Both the position numbers and the translations under genes were made by a program. The notes beneath the pieces are model-generated. The model was not told the origin of the DNA and searched no databases. It worked only from the letters and a program-made list of their open reading frames with translations. Below, in pieces: positions 10,883 to 22,415 of a DNA stretch of 64,000 bases; position 1 is the stretch's first letter; each line of letters begins with the position of its first letter. This DNA is from Zygnema cylindricum. Lineage: Eukaryota; Streptophyta; Zygnematophyceae; Zygnematales; Zygnemataceae. The stretch covers positions 124,001 to 188,000 of the forward strand of contig JBBHKE010002279.1 of the NCBI GenBank assembly GCA_037447655.1, read 5' to 3'.

Positions 10883-11914
10883 TGTTGAAATTAATAGATT
10901 TCTAGAGTATTTTATAGGTGTAAATATGTTAGCATAAAAGGAAAAAGAAAAGGACGGACAGCCTGCCTCCACCTCCTCTCTCTAGCCCCCATACTTATTG
11001 TAGTCACTGAAGGATGAAAAGGGTGGCTGAACCATGGCTGTTTTAGTTCAACATGCAGTTATTTTTAGTAGGTTACTAAAAAGAAACCTGACGGACCCTG
11101 GACTTGATCCCAGTACCTACCGTCCGACAAGTTGGCCAGTAGCGGTCACCTTTATCCTGTTAGACTAGGACCAATGCTAAATGCTATAGGGTATGATAGC
11201 TATATATTTATTAAGAGTGAACGAATTAATTTAACTAAAACTGTATACGGCATGCATAGATACAGTTTTGTAAAGTACGAAGTACGATACTATTTCCAAA
11301 CGGATACCGCGCATTTTGTTTCGACATCGAAACGACTACTGCGCAAGTATTTATAATTGCTTAGATTGTATTTCGGTTCATATCCAACGGCGCACATCAT
11401 CGCCGAAATCCCGGAGTGGTCACTTTGGCTTTTTGTGACATAGCATGACCTGGCGCCACGTGGAGAGATCACATTTGGTCGCGGGAATTTCGAGGAACCT
11501 ATGGACAAGTAAAAAAAGGGCACGCGTCCACATAATAGCCTTGTTGTACATTTGTCGTACAAAAGATACATCGGCAAGAGTACTTTTTGGTATGGTACAG
11601 CAATATAATTGGTTCGTAATTCAGTAGATAGGAGTTATTAAAGAGAATCAAGACTTAGTGTTTTCACTGACACCTCTTCCCTTGAGGGTTTCTATAAAAT
11701 GGGCATCTTTGCTAACCCATAACTTATCGCCTAGTTGGGCGTTTTCAGAGATTCTTTTTCCTACGGACTGAGGGGAGTTCAAGCTGCTCAAAGGTGTATT
11801 CAAATTGTGTGCTTGTATATTTGGGTAGCATTGGTTGCCATTAAATGTGGGGTAGTTAATAACTACCTAGAGGCTTCCTGAATTATGTAGTCGAATGGAG
11901 GACACAGAATTGCA
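10883..11914 (+). repeat. 3' LTR of A2
   Basis: 1032 bp, TGTTGAAATT to GAATTGCA. It ends with ATGGAGGACACAGAATTGCA (11895-11914), the LTR-borne gag start. It has the palindrome ATACCGCGCATTTTGTTTCG with its inverted half to GCGCAAGTAT (11304-11350). Antisense boxes are TAGTCTAACAGG (11167-11156) and GGATCAAGTCC (11110-11100). It keeps a segment near 11500-11575 that the 5' LTR has lost. Confidence 0.92.
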
Positions 11915-13160
11915 AATAGAGTGTTGCCGACCTTAAACTGTTGACCAACCGAATCTATTACCTATTTATGGACCTCAAGTTCTATATTTATTAACGGATC
12001 CAATTCTAATTCTCCTTTAGTTGGTTAAAGATTTGCTGGTTTTAATTGACTCATGTGTATCACTAGATGAATTTTTGTTGAAGGGGGAAAGTCTAATTTG
12101 GCAGCAAATGACGATATCATCTCGATTACAGTTAATGGTCCAATGTACGTAGGAGGAAATTTCTCCGTAGGATCTGATTGTCCCTCGATCTTGCACCTTT
12201 AATGAGTTGTTGAAAGCCAAACCTTGTCACCTATGCTTAACACCTTATCACCACGTTTGCGGTTAGCATTTAGTTCTTGCCTTCTTTGTGCCTCCATTCA
12301 ACATCCCGGACTGTTTTCCAAAAAGTTTCATTGTATTCCCAAAACTCTTTTCCAGAACCCCTATTCTCTTGAGTGACCCTTGTTATTAATTTTAATGCTT
12401 CTCTTGGTTGGTGTCTATGTGCAACCTCAAACGGTGAGAATCGTGTACTGCCATATTTACATGAATTGTATGCAAATTCCATTAATGGCAGTTTAGATTC
12501 CCATGTGTTCTAGAGTCCACTGCAAACAGTCATAAGCATTTCCTTAAGTGTATGGTTCATCTTTTATGTTTGTCCATCTGTCTAAGGATGATAAGAGGTA
12601 TTCATTTTTAATTCAGTACCTAAATTTTGTTGCAATTTTTTCCAAAATGCAGACGTAAATTTTGAGTCTCTATCACTGATTATAGATAAGGGAACTCCAT
12701 GATGACAAACCACATTATCAAAATATAACTTTGCGATATCTTCATGTGAGTAGTTTTTCAACGGATAAATATTGATGTTTTATTGAACCTATTGACTACG
12801 ACCATGATACTATCATTTCTTCTAGATGTAGCCGGCAATCAGACAATAAAATCCATACTGACAAACTCCCATGGTATTTCAGAAAAATCCAAAGGTTTTA
12901 AAAGACCCCTAAATTTTTGGTTACTACGTTTACTTTGTTGGCAAGAGACACAACTTTCCACCTGTTTTGACACCACGTTTGCCATCCTTGGCCAAAAGAA
13001 TCTACTATACAACCGACTAAGAGTTTTATCTCGACCTATATGTCTTAAGTGCTCATGGGAGTTGTTTTCTTAAGTCTCCTAACTTAGGAATGCATAGCCT
13101 ATCTCCTGTTCGCAAAAACACTAAACCATCTTCTATTTTAAAGTTTTTGACATGCCTCTT
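11915..13160 (-). pseudogene. G1 integrase relic with GPY/F module
   Basis: On the minus strand: a degraded H2C2 finger (SCVSCQQSK), the core with Asp in SMDFIV and in ISDRDSKF, and STRFSPFEVAHRHQP (12482-12270 frame). The GPY/F module follows as KFPPTYIGPLTVIE (about 12170-12130), and VIDSVGQQFKVGNTLF begins the chromodomain at 11970-11915. The catalytic Glu region reads GQT-stop, so that residue is lost. At least five stops are present. It continues beyond A2 at 6201. Confidence 0.83.
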
Positions 13161-13163
13161 ATT

Positions 13164-14480
13164 CTATAGGTCAAAATTCCCCCCGGAAAGTTTCTTGCAA
13201 ATCACAACAAAATAAGGATCTTTATCATAACCATTTATAATAGCATCTAAAAACAATTCATCTTGAACTATCACACTTATTTCAAAACATCTACTTAAAG
13301 GATCTGCCACCACATTTGTTTTTCGAGGAATATGTTTGACGTTAAATTTGAAATATGTCAATTTTTGCATCCACCTAACTTGAATACCGGTCATAATTTG
13401 TGCATCACTTAATCTGTGCAGATAAGAAAGTGCTTTATTTTCACAATGAACAGCGAATTCCTTATCACGCCATTTCACGAATGCATGAAAAATTGCAAGC
13501 AGTTCCTTTTCTTGTGCTGGATAATTTTTTTCAACATCATTGAATTTCTTGGACTCAAAAGCAACTGGATCAAAGTGTTTACCAACTTTTTGACTTTTGA
13601 CTGCACCTAAACCTTTATCAGATGCATCTGTGGTGATTAAGACTTCAAACTCCCCAGCAAGATTAGGATACACCAGTGTAGTGGTAAAGGTCAACTTCCC
13701 TTTTAGTTTTTCGAAAGCTCTTTTGTGATTAGCTCCCCACATAAACGTCTCCATCTCCCGTAGTAAATCCGTCAAAGGTGCGGCAATCACACTAAATTTT
13801 CTGATAAATTTCCAGTAATAAGTGGCCAACCCCAACGATCTAACTTCTTTGATATTAGAAGGTTTCCTCCAATCTTGAATTGTAGTGATTTTGGATGGAT
13901 CAATTTAAACACCTTCCCCACTAACTTTATGTTTCAAAAATAATTGTTCATTTTTAAGAAAACTGCATTTTGATAATTTTCCATACAATTTTCTTTCTCT
14001 TAACCTTTCCTATACTTTCCTTAAATGAATTACATGTTGTTCTTCTTTAGATTCACTATATATCAGGATGTCATCTTTTAACAATTGAACAAACCTATCA
14101 ATATAATCCGAAAATGTTTGGTTCATTAATCTTTGATAAAAGGGTGGTGCATTCGTCTAACTAAATGGCATTACTATCCATTCAAAATGACCGACTCTAG
14201 TTGTAAAGCAGTATTATCAACATCTTCAGTTCTAATTGGAACCTGATTAAAGCCACTACACAGATCAATCGACGAAAATACTGTAGCAACTTTTAAATGG
14301 TTTATCAAATCAGAAATTAAAGGTAATGGATACTTATCTTTCACCGTAATCTTTATTACACTGCAATAGACGACACACATTCTCAACATTCCGTCCTTCT
14401 TTTTGACGAAGAGAACTAGTACTTGGTACGGCGATACGGTGATTTGTTGGGCTGAATATGTCCTTTCTCAAGAAGCACTA
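13164..14480 (-). pseudogene. G1 reverse transcriptase and RNase H relic
   Basis: Reverse transcriptase starts near 14420 (VLFVKKKDG, then ITVKDKYPLPLI and SSIDLCSGFNQVPI) and continues with HFEWIVMPFS and DRFVQLLKDDILIYS. The YLDD catalytic box therefore reads LKDD, so the first position is altered. RNase H in the 223-codon frame 13835-13164 has TTDASDKGLGAV, EKNYPAQEKELLAI and NVVADPLSR. Stops interrupt the reverse transcriptase part; RNase H is clean. The motif set is that of plant chromoviruses. Confidence 0.88.
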
Positions 14481-15003
14481 TGATTTATTTCTTTAACTCC
14501 TCTTACTCAAAGAAACTGTGCTTATAAATTCGTGTGACAGGAGGATTACATCCAGGTTCAAGGTTAGTAACATGTTCCACATCTCGGGAAGGTGTCCTCT
14601 TTGAGGGTAAGACGCTTGGTTAAACATCTCGAAATTCAAATATCAATTTTTTAACAGCAACATCAGATGTATTAATATCAATTACAAAATCAAATTTTTT
14701 TTTTTGAAGATTTTTAGTGGTGTCTGATTTAGGAATTATGTCAATGTTAGTGTTTATTCCCCCCCTTTCATCACTAATTGCCTCAATTACTAATAACAAA
14801 AAATCATGATTTGTTTTATCCTTTAAATGCTTTCTAAATTGTTAAGAAAAAATCAAACCTTCCACTCCCAATTCGGTTATGTTATTTTTATGATTCCTAT
14901 GCAACTTATTTGAAAGTAATGCTTGCAAAACCTTCCAGCTGTTCTCAAATTTTACTCTCAAGGTGTTAGTTTCCCAATTAATTTGAGGGTTATGTTGTGT
15001 TAA

Positions 15004-15468
15004 CTAGGGCTTTCCCAGTATTTGATCCTCACTACCCAAATTCATTATTTCACACACAACTTTTATTTTTTTACCTTGGATATCAACTTCTATTCTGTCA
15101 GTTTGTAAATCTAATTTGGACTTATTACCATTTGCCACTTGGAAATGCAAAGATTTTTCTCTTATGATTGTAGAAATTTTATATTCCTCTACAAACTTAG
15201 GTGAAATAAAATTATGTGTAGCACTTGAATCTACCATAACTCTCAATGGTTTCCTTTCCACTAAAGACTCTAATTTGATCAAACTGAGTTTGGTGTCTTC
15301 GTAACTTAACTGTCCCAACATGGGTCTGTTTTTAAGTGTTTCATCAAAAGGATTGTTCAAACTATGGAGTGTAGTTAACATCATAATAAATTGAGCTATC
15401 CTAGCCTTTGTATTCATTATCTTGCCCTCTCGAGTTAACTCTTTAACCTCTAGATCTGGTTGACTCAA
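15004..15468 (-). pseudogene. G1 aspartic protease relic
   Basis: 154 codons. The retropepsin core reads VMVDSSATHNFISPKFVEEY (about 15235-15175), followed by the LDLQTDRIEVDIQG strand and EDQILGKPW-like end. The catalytic DSG triad is DSS. The ILGKP at 15004 continues into PWL after a stop. The 500 bp between here and reverse transcriptase (14480-15003) is a linker full of stops. Confidence 0.8.
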
Positions 15469-15535
15469 CTAAGGACTTTCAGCTAGTCTTTTCCGTTTCC
15501 CACCTCTTGGGCTTCCTAATCCGCTAGGTATAATG

Positions 15536-16805
15536 CTATATCTTCCAGAAGACCTTCATTGACATCAAATGTTTTAAGAGATCCCCTATATGTACAATCC
15601 TTAGCGTAATGATCTCGACCTCCGCATTTAAAACAAGTGACTTTCTTTTTCGGTCTTGTGCACTCTCTACTAGAATGTCCCTCCTCTGTACAATTATAAC
15701 AGCTAATTTTCCTAAGTTGTGCACACTAAAATGCCCTATGACCTCTTTTATGACAGATACTGCATGTGGGAATGCTAATATTGGGTTTTTGAGCATTAAT
15801 ACTTTGTTTAAGACTCTTAATATATCCCCCTCTCTTGTTAAATTTGTTTCTTGCATTAACACTCTGTCCAGCTCTCTGATTTCCCTGAAGATATTATGCC
15901 TATTCAACAGACCCGCATTTAAACCCTCCTCCACAAATTCTTCCTCACTCCAGTCTGATACTTTATTTAAATAACCGTTGAGTGATCGAGTTTCCCGAAT
16001 ATACCCCAACTGATCCTCTAATTCCAATGACTTATCTTGTAATTCTTTCAAATAAATAATTTTTTGATGTTTTAATTCTGATTTCATAATAGGATTCAGA
16101 TGTTTCAAGAAATGCAACTTAGCCATTTCAATAGTCAAACCTATGATATGAATGCTAGATGAGTCAAATTCCACAATATAATCTTTCACAAATCGAGTCA
16201 GCTTACAGTTCAACCATTTTTCTTCCGTTTTGGATTTATAAGTGACAAACAAGAAATGAGATTTGATCGCGGTTTTGAAAACTTCCCAATCACCATTATC
16301 AAGAATCAAATTAGACCTCCTTTGAGTGTAATTCCAAATCTCAGCATCACCTTTGACACAGCTAATAGCAAATGAAATGTAATCATCACGATCAAAATTT
16401 CTAAACTCTAAGTAATACTCCATATGACAAATCCAAACATCTAACTCATCAATCTTTTTACCATCAAATGATGGTGCCTCACTAATAGACAACTTCAGAT
16501 CTCTGATCTTTTTAGGTCTATGGTGATCATCCCCCCTAAAGCAGGCATTTCTCTTACTACTCTCACCCTTTTGGTTATTTACATCATTTATGGTGTGAAT
16601 TAAATTTTAAATTCATTGACTCATCCAATTTCTGATTTGAAACATTCCCATTTTCCTTAACATCCTTCAATTCACTTTTCAATTTAGAAATTTTTTCATC
16701 CATAACAACAGCATGATTATTAAATCTTTTGACCAATTTCGCAATACTCAGCTTTAATACATTGAAAGCATTTTCCATTTCCCGTTTCCATGCAAAATTA
16801 GCCAT
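15536..16805 (-). pseudogene. G1 gag relic with three CCHC knuckles
   Basis: The start is probably the ATG at 16805 (MANFAWKREMENAF), followed by a coiled-coil-like Lys/Glu-rich segment to 16584. After a frameshift the capsid domain runs from 16492 (FDGKKIDELDVWICHMEYYL; EKWLNCKLTRFVKDYIVEFD). Near 15780-15600 three CCHC knuckles follow in a shifted frame: C-SI-C-HKRG-H (its last Cys preceded by a stop), C-YN-C-TEEG-H-SSRE-C and C-FK-C-GGRD-H-YAKD-C. Three knuckles in a row is more than the usual one. Confidence 0.82.
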
Positions 16806-16811
16806 TATCAC

Positions 16812-17527
16812 ACAATGAAATCAAGCAATAAGTAAGGAAAAGTATAATTATCTAAAAGAGTTTGCAGCACATTTGAAGTCCACAGATTACTCTAATTCAA
16901 GACTTTCTTTCCTTTACAAATCCATTGAAAGATATCAAAATCTGATAAATCAAATAAACATTAAAAGTAAGTTTGTGAAAATTCAATTTTCTAAAACATT
17001 GAAATAGAAAGGTAAAAAGTTTTCTCACAAATTTTGCAACAGCAAGATTGAAAGCAATCAAAGTTAACAAATTAGGGTTTGAAATTTTTTGAGTAATTTG
17101 TGGATTCGTTTGCTCTTGAAGAAGTATAGTACTCCACTTTCTTTCTCCTCCCTTACCAAATTTCCCATTTCCCACTACATCCGAATCTTTTCAAAATCTA
17201 ACCTCACATCCTCACCTTTCATGGCTTCAAGCCCTCCCTCTAAATATGATTCATTGCTACGAGAAGGCAAGTTTGTTTGGCTTCTAGGTATTTGGAGTGA
17301 GATTCAGCGGTGGCTACATTGCCCACCCCGCCTGAGTCCTTAGGACCTAAGCACGCCCCACATCTAACCAGCTACTGCTGGCAATGTGGTCACTTAGTTT
17401 CCATCCAATCCTCTATCACTCACATTGTGGTTCTAACGACACAATTTAGAGCACCCTCACTAGTCACGGCAGTCGATTTTCAGGTGAGCAAGCTTCTCCC
17501 TAACTACTCACCAAAGCTTTGATACCA
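16812..17527 (-). promoter_or_regulatory. G1 leader and primer-binding site
   Basis: TGGTATCAAAGC on the minus strand (17527-17516) lies two bases from the LTR end and matches the 3' end of initiator tRNA-Met except one base. It is a classical gypsy primer site. The 700 bp from there to the gag ATG are non-coding leader with no clear feature. Confidence 0.8.
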
Positions 17528-17529
17528 TA

Positions 17530-18245
17530 TGTATCAAGATTTCCTACCACTCAAAAAATGCCATTACTACAACCAATTTCAACCACATATTTCACACATT
17601 GGAAAATTACACATTCACATTGGAAAGCACTCACATAAGGATAAACCTTAAATTAGAAGAAGCTTTTGTCCACGTAACATTAGCTTGGTCTCTTGCCCTC
17701 GTGGCTGAACCTTTCTTTTAAAGTGTTTTCCACTACTCTCCACTCTTAATAATTCTATCTCTTAACTACTAAAACACTACTAAGTTAGTAACAGATTTCA
17801 TTGCAAAAATACCATTGCTCCAATTTGGTTTTAATCGCTCAAGACCAAGATCAATCAAAATTTCCACAAACTTTTCTAAAGGAAAAGATGCCGGCTATTC
17901 TCTTTGACTTCCCTATTTATCCATCATTGCTCGGGACTAGCCAAGCCAAAGTCAATGCTTCTTTGAACATGTTTTTACCTAAGCCAATCATTGATCAAGT
18001 AGGACTTAGGTTGACCAATGCAAAAACGTGGGAAATCTCTTATTAACTACGTAGATTTTACTAAAAAATCAAACGCTACATTTTATTACGTAACATTTAC
18101 GTGCAAAAGTGCGCGTTAATCAAATTGCAACTTTGCACGAACGTGCATCACAAATTTCACAACGAAACTACCTACAAAATTCCATAAAGAGAAAGTGACG
18201 TTTTGCACTAAAAATTGTACAAACAAACCATTGTGCGTACAAAAT
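17530..18245 (-). repeat. 5' LTR of G1, outer part lost
   Basis: It matches the 3' LTR (4508-6040) at most positions, with M1 absent. The similarity stops at about 18245, so roughly 250 bp of the U3 start are missing. The next bases lead into the 49-bp satellite. Confidence 0.82.
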
Positions 18246-18329
18246 AAGAGAACGTTGTTCAACTTCAATGAAACCCTTATATAGGCGGTGTGTCTATCAA
18301 GAATTTTTTTTTTGTCGGTCCGTAGTACG

Positions 18330-19376
18330 GACGGCCCTACTGTTAGCGTTATCGTGTGTCGCAGAACAGATTGACGCCGTACTGCTAGCACAATGTCGGG
18401 TTGCCGTGCGTCGCGTTACAAACCACCGTAAAGCTGGCATGATATAGCATTGCAGTGGGTCGCGCTAGAGACCGCCGTACAGTGGGCACAATGTAGCATT
18501 ACCATGCCTCGTGGTAGAGACCACTATATGGCTGGCACAATGTAGCGTTGCCATGCGTTGCCGTAGAGACCACCGTATAGTTTGCACAATGTAGTGTTAC
18601 CCTGTGCGCGGTAGAGACTGTTGTACGACTGGCATGATGTAGCGTAGCAATGCGTTGTGTTACAGACCGCCTTACAGCTGGCATGATGTAGCGTAGTCGT
18701 GCATTGCGGTAGAGACCGCCGTATTGCTGGCACAATGTAGCGTTGTCATGCGTCGCGTAACAAACCGTCGTACGGCTGGCATGATGTAGCATTGCTATGC
18801 GTCACCGTAGAGATCGCCGAAAGGTTGGCACAATGTAGCATTGACCTGCGTCGCGGTAGAGACCGCCGTAAGGCTGGCACAATTTAGCCTTGCTGTGCGT
18901 TGTGATAGAGAATGCCGTAGGGTTTGCACAATGTAGCGTTGTCGTGCGTTGCGGTAGATACCGCCGTATGGTTTGCACAATGTAGCGTTGCTGTGCGTCG
19001 CGGTAGAGACTGCCCTAAGGTTCGCACAATGTAGCGTTGCCGTGCGTCGCGGTAGAGACTGCAGTACGGCTGGCATGATGTAGCGTAGCCATGTGTGGTG
19101 TTACAGACCGTCGTACAGCATGCATGATGTAGTGTTGTCGTGCGTTGCGGTAGAGACCGCCCTACGGTTGGCACAATGTGGCGTTGTTGTTCGTCGCGGT
19201 AAAGACTGCCGTAGGGTTTCGCACAATATAGCGTTGGCGTGCATCGCGATAAAGACCACCATAAGGCTAGCATGATGTAGCGTAGCCGTGCGTGGTGTTA
19301 CACACTGTCGTACGGCTGGCATGATGTAGCGTTGCCGTGCGTCAAGGTACAAACCGGCGTACGTCTGGCATGATGT
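18330..19376. repeat. 49-bp tandem satellite, about 21 copies
   Basis: The unit is CGTACGGCTGGCATGATGTA followed by GCGTTGCCGTGCGTCGCGGT and AGAGACCGC. Copies differ by roughly 10 to 25 percent. TGGCACAATGTAGC and TGGCATGATGTAGC variants alternate irregularly. It is GC-richer than its surroundings. The minus strand has few stops in any frame, giving overlapping ORFs of up to 129 codons. Confidence 0.93.
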
Positions 19377-19690
19377 ACACCTTTGAATCGTTATTAACGT
19401 ATAAAAATTATTAGTGTAATGAAAAAATTAGCGCCATTTATTTTAATTTAGTGCTAAAAGACGTGGCGAATTATGATCCACGTCCTTAAATAGTGTAATT
19501 TGTTATATTGAAGGTATCAATATCAAAATTTTGGGGTGCCGATGCAGCGTATATAAGGCATATAACGATTCACGGTGTAGCGTTGCCGTGTGCACGGTAC
19601 AAACCGCTGTACGGCTAGCACAATGTAGCCTTGTCGTATGTCGTGGTACAAACCACCGTTCCGCTGGCACAATCCAAAGTTGCAGAAAGT
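19377..19690. repeat. Spacer and 2.3 further satellite units
   Basis: 19377-19566 is AT-rich DNA with no recognisable feature. From 19567 two more diverged 49-bp units follow (GTGTAGCGTTGCCGTGTGC; CTAGCACAATGTAGCC) and a partial third ending GCTGGCACAATCC. Confidence 0.75.
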
Positions 19691-19739
19691 CCCCAATACA
19701 AACTACCAGCCGTACCAACCCCTAAAAAAGCGTCGTTAA

Positions 19740-20667
19740 AAGCATAGACGTACCAAATATATGGATTTTCACTTTTTTCCGAAAATGCGTTAATTTTTAA
19801 AGATTTTGATTTTTTTTGTTAAATTCCTATACTTTTCGTGTACAGAATAGGTATGGACAAAACGTACGGAAATATCAAAAAAAGGTTGAAAGTAAACCGT
19901 GAATCGCTATTAAAGTTAAGAAATCGATATACATTTGCATGTGTTAGGTTAGCCGTGAAAGTCTGTGTTCACATGTTCGACGCCAGAATATGTGAAAATA
20001 GGTTAGCACTATTTTCTTTCGTCTTTATGACTTAGAATCAAATCTGCGTACGATTTTCTGTCCGACGCACTCAATTTCCACTGTTGACGCCCTCATTTGA
20101 CACTCATTGAATTTCCACTGTCGACGTCCCCATTTGACACTTATTTTGTACGTTATTTTGTACGTTTGTAAAAAATAATTACAAGATTGAGTACGGACTG
20201 ACATTCTGTGCGCTACAATATTTAAAACCATTCAAATTAGTAACTAACTCTATTTAAACAGTACGAATATCTGAGTAAGATTTTCCATGCGACACACTCA
20301 ATTTGCCTAACACTTATTCTATACCTCTTTCTGAAATAATGGGTAGTTTTAGTACCAACTGACACAGTTCGTACATTACACTATCTAAAAATATGCGATG
20401 CAAGGCTAGCAAAAGCCGCGAGAAAATCTTTCGCGGAAGATATAATAAAAAATCAGGTACATTTATACATGAGCACATACCTTAAGTTGTAGTAGTACTT
20501 TGGATTAAATGTTTTTTATTTTATGTTTTATTATGAAGTTGAAGTCAATCAACTCATTTTATTTTTTTTTGCATTTGTTTCGTGCCCTTTTATCATTATT
20601 TTTTGACGTTTCATACGTGCGTTTAAAATGCTTGGTACATTTATGGTTTAAAGTAAGCGCCGTCCGT
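19740..20667 (-). repeat. Dispersed repeat RepX, copy 1
   Basis: Its reverse complement aligns with 33895-35010 over most of its length. Shared landmarks are ATTTAATCCAAAGTA, TATGTGCTCATGTATAAA, TTTTTAGATAGTGTAATGTACG, AAAGACGA with CACATGTTC, and GGATTTTCACTT. No transposase or terminal repeats are recognised. The unit ends exactly where the A4 LTR begins (20668), so A4 probably inserted at its edge. Confidence 0.75.
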
Positions 20668-21829
20668 GAAATTCTATGGGCTCCATTGCCACACAGAATT
20701 CGCAGGTACAAAGGAAGCTAATCTAGATAGTGCCGACTGGAACTTGATATAAATCCAAATGACTGACCCCTTGACAATCAAACACCCAATATAGCTTCAC
20801 CCTTGTGAAATGACACTTTCTGTGTGCTCAGGTCCACCACAGAATGCAAAGTTAGAATATGAGATTTGGACACATTCACCCACTTTGACTTTCCCTTATA
20901 AACGCAGCCACTGAGGCAGGCAAAAACTTTGACCGACTACACCCTTGTGTAGCAAGGACTCCTCTCAGTCTGCAGCATCAAGAATCAGTGAAATTGGTCA
21001 ACTAAGTTAAATGTTATGGCTGGCCAAATTTTGCCATTTATACAAGGTGCTCTCTGGGAGAGTCAGCTTTCTACCACAAATCTTCTAAGTCCTAGTCCCT
21101 CTCTAAACCCCTTCTACTGAAATACGACGCCAATCACAAGACTGAACCGTACATAAAAGTATAAGTGCCGGAGTACTTTCTTTACTGCAACTGTATGGTA
21201 AGACCATACAGGTGACAAATGTCACATCCAAACTTGTCATCTTGCGCGACAGAGATTCTGCAATCCTCCAACGCATTTCCATGTGTCATCCGGAGTGGCG
21301 GCGTCAGAAAACGCCAAAGTGGCCATTCCGGAATCTCGGCTAGCACCACGACCGTCGATTAAATCTGGTATTCATTCTTACCTGTCGAAAATATGTGCGC
21401 GGTATTTGTTTCGCCGTCAAAACAAATGCGCAGTATGAGTTTCACGTAAACCGTACTACTCTAAATTGTTTCTATGTACTAAGGATCTATTCACGCCGTT
21501 AAATGAATTCGTCTACGCGTACATATTTATATAATTATCAAACCCTATATGTCCTTGCACTAGTCCTAGTCTAAACAGACAAAGCTAACGGTTATATTGA
21601 CGGACGGCAGGTTCCAGGATCAATTCCTCGGTCCGTCAATACTTTTGGTAAACCCATCTTTTTTCTGCTACCTGTCGCTACAAAGCTTTAGGCAGCCATG
21701 GCTCTATCACCCTACCCAGCCTTCAGTGGCTACAACAAGTGTGGGGGCTTGGTGAAGGGAGTTAGAGGTAGACCGCCTCTACCTTTTTCCTATTATAATA
21801 CACACCTAGAAAATACTCAAATATTAACA
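20668..21829 (-). repeat. 3' LTR of A4
   Basis: On the minus strand it runs from TGTTAATATTTGAG (21829) to ATGGAGCCCATAGAATTTCA (20687-20668), 1162 bp. The purine tract ATAATAAGGGGAG precedes it (21842-21830). Palindrome: TGCGCGGTATTTGTTTCG with GTCAAAACAAATGCGCA (about 21395-21432). The strand antisense to the element (+) has TAGTCTAAACAG (21567-21578, A-box-like) and GGATCAATTCC (21617-21627, B-box-like). Confidence 0.9.
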
Positions 21830-21847
21830 CTCCCCTTATTATCTAGT

Positions 21848-22330
21848 CTATTTTCCTTTCGACTCCCTCACACAAATAAACAGACACTCTCTTTCCCTCT
21901 TTCTCTTTTTATTTATTTTCCTTTTCTTTTCATAAAACTTTAAGAAAATACTCTCGTACTTGAAACAGTGCATTAGATGAACCGAAATAATTGCATCACA
22001 CATTTTATTTGGCATCCCACTTTTCATAAATCCGAGCAAAGATTTTATCCATCTCATCTCTTTTCCATCCACACAAAATCCGATTTCCCTCTTGCAATTC
22101 AAACAGCGAGCCCCATCTCCAATATGCAACACATGCCCAAGTTCTAACCCTTTTACAGGCACACCTTCATAAATGCCATCACTCCCTTTAGTGATGTCAA
22201 ATCCATTACCCCCAAAACATGAACTTTCCTCACTCTCTTCCATGGATTTCTTTCCACTCTCACTTTCTAAATTTATTCCCAATAAATATTTCTCCTCCCC
22301 TAAACCTTTCATTAGATATTCCTCTCATCC
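21848..22330 (-). pseudogene. A4 collapsed reverse transcriptase/RNase H relic
   Basis: A 154-codon frame opens with GLGEEKYLLGINLE, matching the end of copia reverse transcriptase (DLGEAKYILGI in A5). It then jumps to the RNase H region: GGNGFDITKGSDGIYEGVP corresponds to GGEHTDITTCSDASYGDAP of A5, and LGHVLHIGDGARC to GYVLYVGEGACC. The TMEAEYMA active-site block is missing. Despite strong divergence there is no stop. It cannot be an active RNase H; whether the frame has a use is unknown. Confidence 0.72.
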
Positions 22331-22415
22331 TTATCCTTAAAAACCCCTTCTAGTTTCACTTCTCCCCTTTCCCCAGAATCCGTTGAAGTCTCCCTTTCCG
22401 ACCAGTTTTCTGTTT

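Larger units (their letters stand above)
6202..11914 (+). mobile_element. Ty1/copia element A2, nested in G1
   Basis: It is bounded by LTRs 6202-7174 and 10883-11914, both starting TGTTGAAATT. The internal part has PBS, gag, protease, integrase, reverse transcriptase and a shortened RNase H. It interrupts the G1 chromodomain frame, so it is younger than G1. No 5-bp target duplication is visible (left flank GGTAC, right flank AATAG), and the reconstructed host site seems to have lost two or three bases. An internal deletion removes the reverse transcriptase end and RNase H start at about 10570. The element is inactive. Confidence 0.93.
4508..18245 (-). mobile_element. Ty3/gypsy chromodomain element G1, split by A2
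   Basis: Read on the minus strand the order is 5' LTR remnant, PBS, leader, gag with CCHC knuckles, protease, reverse transcriptase, RNase H, integrase with GPY/F module and chromodomain, polypurine tract, 3' LTR. This is a plant chromovirus. Copia A2 (6202-11914) sits inside the chromodomain codons: 11915 reads into GNTLF and 6201 continues with YQVHYLG. Without A2 the element is about 8 kb. All coding parts carry stops and frameshifts. The 5' LTR is cut at about 18245 by satellite DNA. The 3' LTR holds the TIR element M1. Confidence 0.9.

Noticed and set aside
6202-11914. 5-bp target duplication for A2
   Set aside because: Left GGTAC and right AATAG do not match, and no alternative border gives a duplication.
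18499-19352. Overlapping minus-strand ORFs of 69-129 codons rich in Thr, Ala and Cys
   Set aside because: They are products of the 49-bp satellite; no start context, domain or upstream promoter.
18330-19376. CRISPR-like array
   Set aside because: The whole 49-bp unit repeats without distinct unique spacers, and the genome is eukaryotic.
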